64,000 nt of DNA from Haloparvum alkalitolerans (GCF_050122995.1 NZ_JBNLIA010000002.1:292011-356010), one strand, 5' to 3'; counted from the stretch's first letter, positions 1 to 8,298 are shown. The notes: a model not told the origin generated them from the sequence alone. Numbers and translations: made by a program.

Positions 1-1
1 G

Positions 2-289
2 GTCCAGCGCGTCCTCGACCGGGCCGGCGATTCGGCCAACCTCAACGCCAGCGACGTGGAGGTCGTCGGCTCCGAGACGCGGACCGTTCTCGGCACGGAG
101 ACCGAGGTGACGACCTTCGCGACGACCACGCAGGTGAACGGAGAGGACGTGCCGCTCCGCATCCACCTCGCGACCGTCGCCCACGAGGGCGACGTGGTGG
201 TCCTCGTCGGCCTCCATCCGGCCGCGGTCGACGAGAAGGCGACGCTCCTGGACCTGATGGAGACCGTCGAGCATCAGGGCGCGGAGTGA
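2..289 (+). CDS. C-terminal fragment of a haloarchaeal hypothetical protein (DUF6517-like), cut by the window edge
   Basis: The reading frame is already open at base 2 and runs to a TGA at 287-289, so only the last 95 residues are visible. The internal ATG at 56 is not a credible start because the frame continues upstream with ordinary haloarchaeal codon use. The fragment alternates short beta-strand-like segments (VLGTETEVTTF, VPLRIHLATVAHEGDVVVLVGLHP) with acidic turns and ends in a helix (LLDLMETVEHQGAE). This resembles the C-terminal half of small haloarchaeal secreted or lipoprotein-type families such as DUF6517. That family call is from memory of the pattern and is weak. No catalytic motif is visible. 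Confidence 0.5.
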   Translation, partial: VQRVLDRAGDSANLNASDVEVVGSETRTVLGTETEVTTFATTTQVNGEDVPLRIHLATVAHEGDVVVLVGLHPAAVDEKATLLDLMETVEHQGAE

Positions 290-381
290 CGCGGCGGGGT
301 TCGAGACGCCCGCTGCCGACGCGGAAACGCGCCGGTCGCTAACGAACTCTCGACGCCGCGGAAAAGGCTGCGGACGGCGGG

Positions 382-1245
382 TCAGTAGAACTCGCGGACG
401 AGGTCGGTCGCGCCCTGGGGCGCGCCGTCGGGGATGATCGACATGTCCTCGTCGACGCCGTGCTGCTCGTGGTACGGCACCGAGTCCTCGTCCTTGTAGA
501 CGACGCCCTGATACTCCTTGTTCTGGTCGAGGATGACGTCCTTCGCCGCCTCGCGGTCGGTCGGGTCGTGGTCCTCCTCCTTGAGGTCCACGAGGTTGTC
601 GCGGAAGTAGTCGTAGGTGTCCACGTCGTTGAACGTGACGCACGGCGAGTAGACGTTCACGAAGCCGAAGCCGTCGTGCTCGACGGCCTCCTGCACGATC
701 TCCTGGTGGCGGAGCGCGTCCGAGGAGAACGACTGCGCGATGAACGTCGCGCCGGACGCCAGCGCCAGCGCGTGGGGATTAACCGGCGGCTGCTTCGGCC
801 CCTCCGGCGTGGTGGCGGTCTCGAAGTCCTCGCGCGAGGTCGGCGAGGCCTGCCCCTTCGTCAGCCCGTAGATGCGGTTGTCCATCACGACGTACGTCAT
901 GTCGACGTTGCGCCGGACGGCGTGGACGAAGTGACCCGCGCCGATGGAGTAGCCGTCGCCGTCCCCGCCCGCGACCATCACCTCGATGTCGGGGCGGGCG
1001 ATCTTCACGCCCGTGCCGACGGGTAGCGCGCGTCCGTGAACGCCGTGAAGCGCGTAGCTGTGCATGTACGTGCCGATCTTGCCGGAACAGCCGATGCCGG
1101 CCACGACGAAGGTGTTGTCGGGGTCGTTGCCCGTCTCGGCGAGGGCCTTCATCATGCCGTTCATGGTCCCGAAGTCGCCGCAACCCGGGCACCACGTCGG
1201 CTGCTTGTCGGACTTGAAGTCGGTGAATCGGATGTCTGAGCTCAT
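382..1245 (-). CDS. korB: 2-oxoacid:ferredoxin oxidoreductase beta subunit, probably 2-oxoglutarate type
   Basis: This is the thiamine-diphosphate subunit of the CoA-dependent oxidative decarboxylation of a 2-oxoacid with ferredoxin as acceptor. In the 287-residue product I see CPGCGDF (19-25), GIGCSGK (50-56), the ThDP/Mg site GDGDGYSIGAGHF (94-106) followed by MDNRIYGLTKGQASPTS (121-137), and a further cysteine in SPCVTFN. It lies 3 nt downstream of the alpha subunit gene, so the two are cotranscribed. A longer paralogous pair (631 and 312 residues) lies at 42-45 kb. From known haloarchaeal subunit lengths the short pair fits KorAB and the long pair PorAB, but substrate specificity cannot be read from the sequence. 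Confidence 0.9.
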   Translation of the reverse strand: MSSDIRFTDFKSDKQPTWCPGCGDFGTMNGMMKALAETGNDPDNTFVVAGIGCSGKIGTYMHSYALHGVHGRALPVGTGVKIARPDIEVMVAGGDGDGYSIGAGHFVHAVRRNVDMTYVVMDNRIYGLTKGQASPTSREDFETATTPEGPKQPPVNPHALALASGATFIAQSFSSDALRHQEIVQEAVEHDGFGFVNVYSPCVTFNDVDTYDYFRDNLVDLKEEDHDPTDREAAKDVILDQNKEYQGVVYKDEDSVPYHEQHGVDEDMSIIPDGAPQGATDLVREFY

Positions 1246-1248
1246 TGG

Positions 1249-3006
1249 TTACGCCTCCACCCCCGTCGCGAGGGACTCCCTGATCTCCTCTGCGAGTTCG
1301 TCGGCCTTGAACCGCACGCCGGTGTACTTGTTGACGCGGTCGACGCGCTCGAGCACGTCGTGCTCGACGATGTCCGCGAACTGGCCCGTCTCGTTACACT
1401 CCACGACGATCGTCTGGTCGGCCGCCGCCACCGCGTCCGACAGGTCCGGCCGCGGGAAGATGTACGGCACCGAGAGCACGCGGATGTCGATCCCGCTCTC
1501 CTCGAGCAGGTCGAGCGCCTCCGCGAGCGCCCCCTCGTTCGACCCCCAGGTGATGACCAGGTTGTCGGCGTCCGGGTTCCCGAACTCGCGCGGGCTCCAG
1601 TCCTCGCGCGCCTCGGCCGTCTCGACCTTCCGGTTGCGCTTGTCGACCTGCTCGACGCGCATCTCGGTGTCCTCGGTCCGGCGGCCCTGCTCGTCGTGCT
1701 CCAGGCCGGTGGACATGTGCGCGCCGCCCGACGTGCCGGGGAACGCGCGCGGCGAGATGCCGTCCTCGGTGATCTCGTGCGGCTGGAACCCGCCCGACTC
1801 GGAGAGGTGCTCGTCGATGTCGGCCTCGTCGACGACGAAGCCGCGGTCGACCTCCACCTCGTCCATGTCGAAGGTGTCCGGCGTGAACGTCTGCTCGGTG
1901 ACCGCCATCGAGAGGTCCGCGGTGAGGTACACCGGGATCTGGTACTTCTCGGCGAGGTTGAACGCCTCGACGGTCTTCCAGAAGCACTCCGCGATGGTCG
2001 TCGGTGCGAGGACGAACCGCGGCACCTCGCCGTGGCCGCCGTACAGCATGCCGTTGAGGTCACCCTGCTCCTGCTTCGTCGGCATCCCGGTCGAGGGACC
2101 CGAGCGCATCACGTTACAGATGACCAGCGGCGTCTCCGAGGTCGCGATCAGGCCGAACGTCTCCGTCATCAGGTCGATCCCGGGGCCGGAGGTGGCGGTC
2201 ATCGAGCGCGCGCCCCCGCGGGCAGCCCCGAGCGCCATGTTGATCGCGGAGAGCTCGTCCTCCGCCTGGATGACGTGTCCGCCGAACTGCTCGATGCGGC
2301 CCTTCAGGTAGGTCATCACGTCCGTCGCGGGCGTGATGGGGTAGCCGGCGTAGAACCGGCAGCCGGCCGCGATGGCGCCCATGCCGATCGCCTGGTCGCC
2401 GTTGAGCAGGACGTAGTCCTCGTCGGTCGTCTCGAGGTCGTAGTCGAACTCGTGGTCGTACTCCTCGGCGACGTACTCCTGACCCGCGCGGGCCGCCTCC
2501 TTGTTGTTGTCGACGAGCTGCTGGCCCTTGTCCTTGAAGCGCTTCGTCAGCGCCGAGTCGAGGTTCTCGATCGGGAAGTTCGTCACCTCGCAGGCCGCCC
2601 CGAGCGCGACGACGTTGCGCATGATGGCCCCGCCGGCCTCCTCGGCCAGCCGCTTGAGCGGCACGTCGAGCCCCACCATCTCGCCGGGGATCTCGACGTC
2701 CTGCATCGTCGTCCGCTCGCCGTCGTAGATGATCACCGAACCGTCGTGGAGCTCGTCCAGGTTCTCCTCGATGGTCCGGGGCGTCAACGCGATCAGCACG
2801 TCCAGTCGGTCGACGACGCTCTGTACCTTGTCGACGGACGTGCGAACCTTATACGCGGTGTAGCCGCCGCGAATCCGGGACGCGAAGTCCTTCGACGTGA
2901 ACACGTGTCGACCCGCTCGGGAGAGCGCTTGCGCGAAGATCTTCCCCGTCGAGTCGATGCCATCGCCGGCTTCCCCGCCGATGGCCCAGTTGAAGTCCGC
3001 AGCCAT
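1249..3006 (-). CDS. korA: 2-oxoacid:ferredoxin oxidoreductase alpha subunit (fused gamma-alpha), probably 2-oxoglutarate type
   Basis: Partner of the downstream beta subunit. The N-terminal part is the gamma domain (WAIGGEAGDGIDSTGKIFAQAL near the start, then SRIRGGYTAYKVR). It is followed by the pyrimidine-binding alpha domain with GCRFYAGYPITPATDVMTYL and ARSMTATSGPGIDLMTE, and a transketolase C-like end. I chose the ATG at 3006 (MAADFNWAIGG), giving 585 residues. An in-frame ATG 30 nt further upstream adds MIGPDEARDS, but a TATA-like CTTTTGATT centred about 29 nt before 3006 fits a leaderless transcript starting at 3006. The 3-nt gap to korB indicates an operon. Confidence 0.9.
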   Translation of the reverse strand: MAADFNWAIGGEAGDGIDSTGKIFAQALSRAGRHVFTSKDFASRIRGGYTAYKVRTSVDKVQSVVDRLDVLIALTPRTIEENLDELHDGSVIIYDGERTTMQDVEIPGEMVGLDVPLKRLAEEAGGAIMRNVVALGAACEVTNFPIENLDSALTKRFKDKGQQLVDNNKEAARAGQEYVAEEYDHEFDYDLETTDEDYVLLNGDQAIGMGAIAAGCRFYAGYPITPATDVMTYLKGRIEQFGGHVIQAEDELSAINMALGAARGGARSMTATSGPGIDLMTETFGLIATSETPLVICNVMRSGPSTGMPTKQEQGDLNGMLYGGHGEVPRFVLAPTTIAECFWKTVEAFNLAEKYQIPVYLTADLSMAVTEQTFTPDTFDMDEVEVDRGFVVDEADIDEHLSESGGFQPHEITEDGISPRAFPGTSGGAHMSTGLEHDEQGRRTEDTEMRVEQVDKRNRKVETAEAREDWSPREFGNPDADNLVITWGSNEGALAEALDLLEESGIDIRVLSVPYIFPRPDLSDAVAAADQTIVVECNETGQFADIVEHDVLERVDRVNKYTGVRFKADELAEEIRESLATGVEA

Positions 3007-3030
3007 GCTGTCTCTGGCTTCATCCGGACC

Positions 3031-3039
3031 AATCAAAAG
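3031..3039 (-). promoter_or_regulatory. TATA-like box of korAB
   Basis: CTTTTGATT on the minus strand, about 29 nt before the chosen korA ATG. It supports that start and a leaderless message. A second AT-rich stretch lies at about 3066-3076. Confidence 0.55.
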
Positions 3040-3403
3040 GCTTCTGAAAGCATGAACCGGGGCATTATCTAAAAGTTCGCCCGATAGCGGGCATATAGAA
3101 AACGAACGTTCATCATTTGTGTCTCTTAACGCCGATAATCTCGTGTATGTCCACCGAATTCGGAGAGTCGCCCCGCCGCTCCCCGTCGGTCATCGGCAAC
3201 TGTCGTGAACGCGGCCCGGATCCGCGGTGCGTTTCGGCAATTTCTGTATCCGAATTCGTCATCCGTCGAATCTGGGCGGTGCGGGTGTGCCGCGGAACCG
3301 GAGCGCCGCGGAACCGGAGCGCCGCGAAGCAGGCCCCGTCCCAGTTCCGGGCTACCCTCGCCCGAAGCACAACCCTCATTCGGCGCACGGCCGAGAGGCC
3401 GGT
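3040..3403. other. Intergenic region between divergent korAB and the flavin reductase gene
   Basis: I see no gene. It contains AT-rich promoter-like DNA at 3063-3120, including an 8-bp palindrome GAACGTTC at about 3103-3110 followed by TCATCATTTGTG. That resembles the inverted repeat in front of porA. There is also a tandem 16-bp duplication at 3291-3322. Short open frames here have atypical, Arg-rich composition and were not called. Confidence 0.6.
3291..3322. repeat. Tandem duplication of a 16-bp unit
   Basis: CGCGGAACCGGAGCGC at 3291-3306 is repeated exactly at 3307-3322, with CGCG beginning a third copy. It lies about 80-110 bp upstream of the flavin reductase start. Its function is unknown. 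Confidence 0.85.
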
Positions 3404-4054
3404 ATGGACACGACGGTCACAGTCACCGCGTCGGCGTCGGTCGGCCCGGACACGGTCGCGGTGCGGTTCGCGACCCCCGAGGGCTTCACCGCGGAGCCGG
3501 GGCAGTTCGTGAAGATCTCCGCGACGGTCGAGGGGGAGGGATACGCGCGCTTCTACACCCTCTCCTCCCCGGACGTGGACGAGGAGTTCGAGGTCACCAT
3601 CGAGGTCGACCCCTCGGAGGGCGGCCCGTTCTCGGAGTACCTCGCCGGCCTGAGCGCGGGCGACGAGGTGGAGATCTCGGGCCCCTACGGCGACGACCAC
3701 TACGAGGGCGAGGCGCGCGTCGTGGTCCTCGCGGGCGGGCCCGGCATCGGCCCCGCGGTCGCGATCGGCGAGCGCGCGCTCGCGGACGGCAACGAGGCCG
3801 CGGTCGTCTACCGCGACGACGCGCCGGCCCACGGCGCCCGCCTGAACGACCTGCGGGAGCACGGCGCGTCCGTCCACGTCGTGGGAACCGACGAGACCGA
3901 GGCGTTCGACGAGGCGGTCGAGGAGGCGGTCACCGGCGCCGACGACGAGCAGGTGTTCGTCTTCGGCTTCGCGCCGTTCGTGGCGGCCGCGGGCGACGCG
4001 ATCGAGGCCGCCGGCGGCGACCCCGACGCCGCGAAGGTCGAGAACTTCGGCTAG
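3404..4054 (+). CDS. FAD-dependent oxidoreductase of the ferredoxin-NADP reductase superfamily
   Basis: The 216-residue product has an N-terminal flavin-binding beta-barrel (GQFVKISATVEGEGYARFYTLSSPD, where R-x-Y-T-L-S is the FAD signature) and a C-terminal NAD(P)-binding Rossmann half (VVVLAGGPGIGPAVAIGERAL, then VFVFGFAPFVAAAGDAI). It is a single-domain reductase without a visible 2Fe-2S domain, so it must pass electrons to a separate partner that I cannot identify. The start is the ATG at 3404. The frame stays open upstream to 3227, but that extension runs through the tandem repeat and is not haloarchaeal-like protein. The stop is followed directly by a repeat-rich intergenic element. Confidence 0.85.
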   Translation: MDTTVTVTASASVGPDTVAVRFATPEGFTAEPGQFVKISATVEGEGYARFYTLSSPDVDEEFEVTIEVDPSEGGPFSEYLAGLSAGDEVEISGPYGDDHYEGEARVVVLAGGPGIGPAVAIGERALADGNEAAVVYRDDAPAHGARLNDLREHGASVHVVGTDETEAFDEAVEEAVTGADDEQVFVFGFAPFVAAAGDAIEAAGGDPDAAKVENFG

Positions 4055-4213
4055 GCGACGCTCGCCGCGGCGCCGCGTTCGCCGTTTTCGTCCCGGCCGG
4101 GGATCGAACCGCTGGGACTCGAGACTCCCGGTGCGTCCCGTTGGATATCTGTGCGGCGGTTTTTCTGTCTCCGCCGATCCTGCTGATCGGGACGGCACCA
4201 CCAGAGCGCCTCG

Positions 4214-4273
4214 GCCACCGCCCCAGCCACCGCCCCAGCCACCGCCCCAGCCACCGCCCCAGCCACCGCCCCG
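4214..4273. repeat. 12-bp tandem repeat, five units
   Basis: The unit GCCACCGCCCCA occurs four times exactly (4214-4261) and a fifth time with the last base changed (4262-4273). It produces Pro-rich and Gly/Trp-rich artefact reading frames on the two strands. It sits inside element copy 1. Confidence 0.95.
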
Positions 4274-4306
4274 CACCGCACAGCAGCCTCACACCTCCCC
4301 AGCCTC

Positions 4307-4361
4307 GGGTCGGCCGCGGCCGCGGAACCGCACAGCAACGCAGCGCGGCCGCGGCCGGCCC
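4307..4361 (+). other. Hairpin A of element copy 1
   Basis: Arms 4307-4324 and 4344-4361 pair over 18 positions, 14 of them contiguous Watson-Crick pairs followed by one G:U and three more pairs. The 19-nt loop (4325-4343) reads GAACCGCACAGCAACGCAG. The same loop words cap different stems in copies 2 and 3. Confidence 0.85.
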
Positions 4362-4374
4362 TCCCTCGCGCGGT

Positions 4375-4402
4375 CGCGGCGACACGCGTTGCGGTCGCCG
4401 CG
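4375..4402 (+). other. Hairpin B of element copy 1
   Basis: CGCGGCGAC (4375-4383) pairs with GTCGCCGCG (4394-4402). The 10-nt interior ACGCGTTGCG can itself close CGC/GCG around a GTT triloop. Copy 2 has the same stem with a TTC triloop. Confidence 0.75.
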
Positions 4403-4543
4403 GCGCGCGCCGACGGCACGGCACCGCCACCGCACTGCCCCGCACAGCACCGCCGCCGGCCGAGCGTTTTTCCGGGATCGCGCGGAATTCCCGCCGTGAG
4501 TGCAGCCCGACTGAGGCAGTCGCGCCGCATCGCCCGCGGGCAC

Positions 4544-5143
4544 TCAGACCGGGAAGTCGGCGTCGGGGTCGACGACGCGGTCGACCTGCGGCGGCATGGT
4601 CCAGTCGGTCGTCAGCTCCAGCAGCTGGACGAGCATGCGGCCGGTGGCGCCCCAGACGGTGTAGCCGTCGACGCGGAAGAAGTGGACGCGGTGGTCGCCG
4701 TACTCCGGGTGGTCGCGGCGCTCCGATTCGTAGTTGGCGAGGTCGGTGAGCGCGGCGACCGGGAGGACCACCACCTCCGCGACCTCGCTCTCGTCGGGGA
4801 CGTACTCGCGGTCGGGGACCGTCGCGACGAACGGGCGGACGGCGTAGTCGGTGACCGTGGTGATGTCGTCGAGGGCGCCGTGGATCTCGGTCTCCTCGGG
4901 GCGGAGGCCGATCTCCTCGTTGGCCTCCCGGAGCGCGGTCGCGCGGAGGTCAGCGTCGGAGGGCTCGCGACCGCCGCCGGGGAAGCTCATCTGCCCGGGA
5001 TGCTCGCCGAGGTGGTCGGCGCGCTTTGTGAACAGCAGGTGGGGCTCGTCGTCCCGTCGGAGGAGGGGCGCGAGGACCGCCGCTTCGCGCGCGGCGTCGG
5101 TGACCGCGACCGGCGTGCGGTGCCGGAGCCCGGACAGGTCCAT
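4544..5143 (-). CDS. NUDIX hydrolase, probable CoA pyrophosphatase
   Basis: The 199-residue protein has a NUDIX box with the core REANEEIGL (72-80). It is preceded by the LLFTKRADHLGEHPGQMSFPGG segment typical of coenzyme A diphosphatases (NudL/UPF0035-like), which split CoA into 3',5'-ADP and 4'-phosphopantetheine. The second half carries the hydrophobic WGATGRMLVQLLEL stretch seen in that subfamily. The start at 5143 is the first in-frame ATG. It is a single gene facing element copy 1, with the next gene to the right on the same strand about 120 bp away. The substrate call is by family resemblance. Confidence 0.85.
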   Translation of the reverse strand: MDLSGLRHRTPVAVTDAAREAAVLAPLLRRDDEPHLLFTKRADHLGEHPGQMSFPGGGREPSDADLRATALREANEEIGLRPEETEIHGALDDITTVTDYAVRPFVATVPDREYVPDESEVAEVVVLPVAALTDLANYESERRDHPEYGDHRVHFFRVDGYTVWGATGRMLVQLLELTTDWTMPPQVDRVVDPDADFPV

Positions 5144-5260
5144 GCCCGGATCTGGGTCCCGGCCGGCGTTAGTCTTGTCCTCCGTGCAGTCCCGGCCGGG
5201 ATCCTGCGACTGTGTCGGGCGGCCGCCCGGCCGCGGCGACCGGCGCCGCTCGCGTCGCCG

Positions 5261-5839
5261 TCACTCGGCGTCGACCAGCGCCTCGGTCAGCCGGTCGCGC
5301 ACGTCGTCGGTCTCTACGGGCGCCCACACGTCGAGGTCGTAGCAGACATCGAGCAGGGTCTCGGCGCGGTCGCCCCCGCGGGACCCCGATGCGTCGAGGA
5401 GGGCGTCGGCCTCCGCGCGGAGCCGGCTCGCCACGGCGCGCCCGAGCGCCTCGCGGTCGGGGTCCCGCTCCTCGACGTCGAGGATGTGCGGCAGGTCCTC
5501 GGCGCGCTCGGGCAGCGTCGGGAACGCGGCCGGCCCGACCGCGAGGCGGTCGTCGTCGGTCACCGCCGGGACCCCCCCTGCGTCCGCGGGCGGACCGTCG
5601 TCCGCCGACTCGCCGTCGTCGACCGGAACCAGCGCGTACTCGCGGATCGCGGCGTCGACCGCCGCGTCGACCGCCGCGTCGTCCACGTCGGCGCCCCGCT
5701 TGAACGCCAGCTCCGAGAGGGCGGCCCGCAGCTCGGCGCGCGTGAGCGCGCCGAACAGGTCGACGACGCCGGCTATCTCGTCGCGGGCCGCGACGCTGGC
5801 GGCCGGGTTCTCCCCGGCGGGCACCTCGGGGTCGGTCAC
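5261..5839 (-). CDS. Small acidic haloarchaeal protein of unknown function, translationally coupled to a glycosyltransferase
   Basis: The product has 192 residues beginning VTDPEVPAGENPAASVAARD with a GTG start (5837-5839). That GTG overlaps the TGA of the upstream glycosyltransferase by 3 nt (bases 5836-5839 read GTGA on the minus strand), which strongly supports this start. A longer frame continuing upstream is an antisense-frame artefact inside the glycosyltransferase. The protein is helical and acidic (DLFGALTRAELRAALSELAFKRGADVDDAAVDAAVDAAIREYALVP), looking like a helix-turn-helix-type N-terminus, then an Asp-rich linker and a C-terminal domain with ILDVEERDPDREALGRAVASRL. I recognise no function; coupling suggests it works with the glucosyl-3-phosphoglycerate synthase or is co-dosed with it. 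Confidence 0.75.
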   Translation of the reverse strand: MTDPEVPAGENPAASVAARDEIAGVVDLFGALTRAELRAALSELAFKRGADVDDAAVDAAVDAAIREYALVPVDDGESADDGPPADAGGVPAVTDDDRLAVGPAAFPTLPERAEDLPHILDVEERDPDREALGRAVASRLRAEADALLDASGSRGGDRAETLLDVCYDLDVWAPVETDDVRDRLTEALVDAE

Positions 5840-6933
5840 GCGTCGAGCACCTCCGAGAGGTCGGCCCGCGCCGCCTCGCGGACCGCGTCGGGCGAGAGCC
5901 CCGTCTCGGCCCACGCCGGGAGCCGGGTGTCCGTCCCGGGCGCGGCCACGGAGTCGGCGTACGTCTCGACCTGCGCCAACTCCGCCTCGCGGTCGTACTC
6001 GAACCCGTTGAACGCGGCGTCGGTGGCGTACCCGGTCACGATCCGCTCGGCTGCGTCCCGGTACCGCCCCGGAAGCGCGCCGAGGTCCGGGTCGACGCCG
6101 TGGTCCGCGAGCGTCCGGAGGACCGCCCCCGTGACCGCCTCGCTCATGTCGGCGAGCCCGGTCGGCCCGCGGACGGAGCGGTGGTCGTGCTCGTAGCGCC
6201 CGAGGTCGACCTGCGCCGAGCCGGAAAACCCGGCCTGCGCGAACGCGTCGCCGAGCGTTCCGACCTCCAGGCCCCAGCCGCGGGGGATCCGCATCCCGGC
6301 GACCAGGTCGCTCGTCGCCGCGAACTCCCCCGCGAGCGCGTACCGGAACGCGCCGAGATAGTCCAGGATGGGCGCGTCGTGCGCGTCCGCGAGCGCTCGC
6401 ACGAGGGGACGATACAGCAGGCGGAACAGGCGTCCGTAGAGCTTCCCGTCCTCGACGCGGGCGTAGTAGCCCTTCGAGAAGGCGTGGCCGTGCGCGAGCG
6501 GGAACAGCAGGCGCGGGACGTACGCCGGCGTGTAGCTCCGCGTGTCCGCGTCGTGGACGACGACGAACTCCTCGGTGATCGCCCGGCCGAGCCCGAGCCA
6601 CACGTCGCGGCCCTTCCCGCGCTCGCCGTCGAGGCCGTGCTCGGCGAGCAGCGTCGCCAGTCGCGGCCCGTCACACCAGAGCGTCTCCACGGGGAGGTCG
6701 AACTCGCCCAGCCACTCGTGGAACGACCCGGCGTGTTCGGGGGTCGCGCGCAGCGGCACGACCACGCGCGCCGGGTCGACAGCCTCCAGCGCGGTCAGCA
6801 CGCGCTCGGCCGCCAGCCCGCCGTACTCGCGTTCCGTCATCGGCACCACCACCGCCGCGCGGTCGGTCGGCGCGTCCGGCGTCCGGTCCGTCAGCGCGTG
6901 GAGGGTCGTCACGCGCTCCTGGACGTACTCCAT
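5836..6933 (-). CDS. Glucosyl-3-phosphoglycerate synthase-like glycosyltransferase (GT81/GT2 fold)
   Basis: The 365-residue protein has a GT-A nucleotide-sugar domain: VVPMTEREYGGLAAERVLTALEAV near residues 30-53, and the metal-binding DAD at 128-130 in EEFVVVHDADTRSYTPAYVPRLLFPL. A downstream GWGLEVGTLGDAF motif matches the acceptor part of GpgS/MpgS-type enzymes. Such enzymes transfer glucose from an NDP-glucose to 3-phosphoglycerate, making a precursor of glucosylglycerate, a compatible solute. Donor and acceptor are inferred from the family. The gene is upstream of, and overlaps, the small acidic gene at 5261-5839. Confidence 0.8.
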   Translation of the reverse strand: MEYVQERVTTLHALTDRTPDAPTDRAAVVVPMTEREYGGLAAERVLTALEAVDPARVVVPLRATPEHAGSFHEWLGEFDLPVETLWCDGPRLATLLAEHGLDGERGKGRDVWLGLGRAITEEFVVVHDADTRSYTPAYVPRLLFPLAHGHAFSKGYYARVEDGKLYGRLFRLLYRPLVRALADAHDAPILDYLGAFRYALAGEFAATSDLVAGMRIPRGWGLEVGTLGDAFAQAGFSGSAQVDLGRYEHDHRSVRGPTGLADMSEAVTGAVLRTLADHGVDPDLGALPGRYRDAAERIVTGYATDAAFNGFEYDREAELAQVETYADSVAAPGTDTRLPAWAETGLSPDAVREAARADLSEVLDA

Positions 6934-7014
6934 CGACCGAAGGGACGGCCGGACGCCTCAAAAGGTCGCGGGTCGCGGACGGTGCAGCCGGTCCGTCGCC
7001 GGCCCGAGCGAGCG

Positions 7015-8172
7015 CTATCCCGGGATCCGTCCGGCTCGGTCCAGCCCCGCGAAGACGGCGACGAGAACGGCGAGCCCGGCGGCGAAGGCCGTAAACACCG
7101 CGTCGTACGCGATGCCCCGCTCGACCAGCGCGCCGACCGCGGAGGAGCCGAGCGCCTGCGTGAGCATCATGCCGCCGGAGAAGACGGCGTACGCGGTCGC
7201 GCGCGTCGTGTCGGGGAGCGTGTCGAGGATGTACGCGTCCGCCGCGGGGAACATCGCGTGGATGGTGAAGCCCGCCAGCGTCGTAGCTGCCACGAGCGGC
7301 CAGAGGCCGGAGGCGGCGACGATCAGGAACACCGAGCAGACGAACGAGGCGATGACCGCGAGCAGGAACTGCACGCGCGGGAAGCGGTCGACGAGGGTGC
7401 CCGAGATGAAGAAGGCGGGGACGCCGGCGGCGAAGATGACCGTCAGGAGGTTTCTGGCCGTCGCCTGCGGCAGCCCCTTCGCGACCATGTAGAGCTCGTA
7501 GAAGTTGAACAGGCCCTGCCAGACGAAGCTCGTGATCCCCATCAGCGCGACGCCGGCGACGATGATGTGCCACTCCGAGCGCGCGGCGGCGAGGAAGCCG
7601 GTCGCGGCCACGTCCACGTCGGGGAGGTCCGCGCGGCGCGCGAGCACGTACGTCAGGGCGGTGAGAAGGGCCGCGAGGACGCCCAGCCCGAAGAACGCGT
7701 AGCGCCAGTCGTACCACAGCGCGACGGTGGCGACCGGCGCGACGACGACCGCCGCGACCTGGCTCGCCATCCCGTGGATCCCCATCACGCGGCCGACGCG
7801 GTCGGGGAACAGCTCCGAGATGAAGGGGTTCGCCGAGACGAAGTAGACGCCGGAGGCGGTGCCGACCGCGAACGCGCCGACCATCAGCCACGCGACGCCG
7901 TCGGTGAACCCCAGGAAGACGGCGCCGAGCGAGAGCATGGCGCCGGACGCGAGCACGACGTGGTGGCGCGGCACCTTCGTGAGCAGCCAGCCGGTCGGGA
8001 ACCGCGGCGCCGCGGAGCCGACCCACGCCAGCGTGACGACGAGGCCGGCCGTCCCCTCCCGGATCGCGAACTCGTCGATGAACTCGCCGACCAGCGGGGC
8101 GAAGATCACCCGCGCGAAGTTGACGAGGAACACCAGCCCGCACAGCGAACCGAACAGCTTGGCGCGAGACAC
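7015..8172 (-). CDS. Major facilitator superfamily transporter
   Basis: The 385-residue integral membrane protein has about 12 hydrophobic segments, beginning KLFGSLCGLVFLVNFARVIFAPLVGEF. The MFS loop 2-3 region reads PRFPTGWLLTKVPRHHVVL, and the central loop after TM6 is charged (ARRADLPDVDVAATGF). The SANPFISELFPDRVGRVMGIHGMASQ segment in TM4-5 resembles anion and nitrate/nitrite or oxalate-formate type carriers, but the substrate cannot be assigned. It is a single gene, with the neighbouring glycosyltransferase 80 bp downstream on the same strand and a divergent zinc-finger gene 148 bp upstream. Confidence 0.85.
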   Translation of the reverse strand: MSRAKLFGSLCGLVFLVNFARVIFAPLVGEFIDEFAIREGTAGLVVTLAWVGSAAPRFPTGWLLTKVPRHHVVLASGAMLSLGAVFLGFTDGVAWLMVGAFAVGTASGVYFVSANPFISELFPDRVGRVMGIHGMASQVAAVVVAPVATVALWYDWRYAFFGLGVLAALLTALTYVLARRADLPDVDVAATGFLAAARSEWHIIVAGVALMGITSFVWQGLFNFYELYMVAKGLPQATARNLLTVIFAAGVPAFFISGTLVDRFPRVQFLLAVIASFVCSVFLIVAASGLWPLVAATTLAGFTIHAMFPAADAYILDTLPDTTRATAYAVFSGGMMLTQALGSSAVGALVERGIAYDAVFTAFAAGLAVLVAVFAGLDRAGRIPG

Positions 8173-8290
8173 GTCGGCCGTAACACGCCCCCCGCTTCAA
8201 GCGTTCCGAAAGCAGACGGCGCATACGCGGTCGGCCGCGACGACGGTCGCGCTCCCGGCGGTCGGGTATCCGCGCGCCCGCGGCGGGGTC

Positions 8291-8298
8291 TTTAACAC
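8291..8298 (+). promoter_or_regulatory. TATA-like box of the small zinc finger gene
   Basis: TTTAACAC centred 27 nt before the ATG at 8321, indicating a leaderless transcript. Confidence 0.55.

Larger units (their letters stand above)
4131..4490 (+). repeat. Dispersed structured intergenic element, copy 1
   Basis: This is one of three long copies of a composite noncoding element in the window. In order it has a module with TTTTCTGT and TCCTGCTGATCGGGACGGCA (4158-4193), a 12-bp tandem array (4214-4273), a CACCGCACAGCAG linker, a CCTCCCCAGCCTCG block, hairpin A (4307-4361), CTCCCTCGCG, hairpin B (4375-4402), and a tail of CACCGC and GCACAGCACCGCC words. It fills most of the 488-bp gap between the flavin reductase and the NUDIX gene. 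No transposase is present. Copies 2 and 3 carry a conserved core in place of the 12-bp array. Confidence 0.8.

Noticed and set aside
1249..3072. Long plus-strand ORFs opposite korA (for example 1360-3072)
   Set aside because: Shadow frames of the high-GC korA gene with Arg/Val/Asp-rich low-complexity translations.
4090..4137. tRNA-like sequence on the minus strand (GGTTCGATCCCCGG with an anticodon-arm-like GTCTCGAGTCCC)
   Set aside because: T-stem pairing is poor and no D arm or acceptor partner is found; at most a tRNA fragment or chance match, so no tRNA or att site is called.
3113..4276. Minus-strand ORF starting with a Gly/Trp repeat
   Set aside because: The repeat is only the translation of the 12-bp tandem DNA repeat, and the rest is antisense to the flavin reductase.
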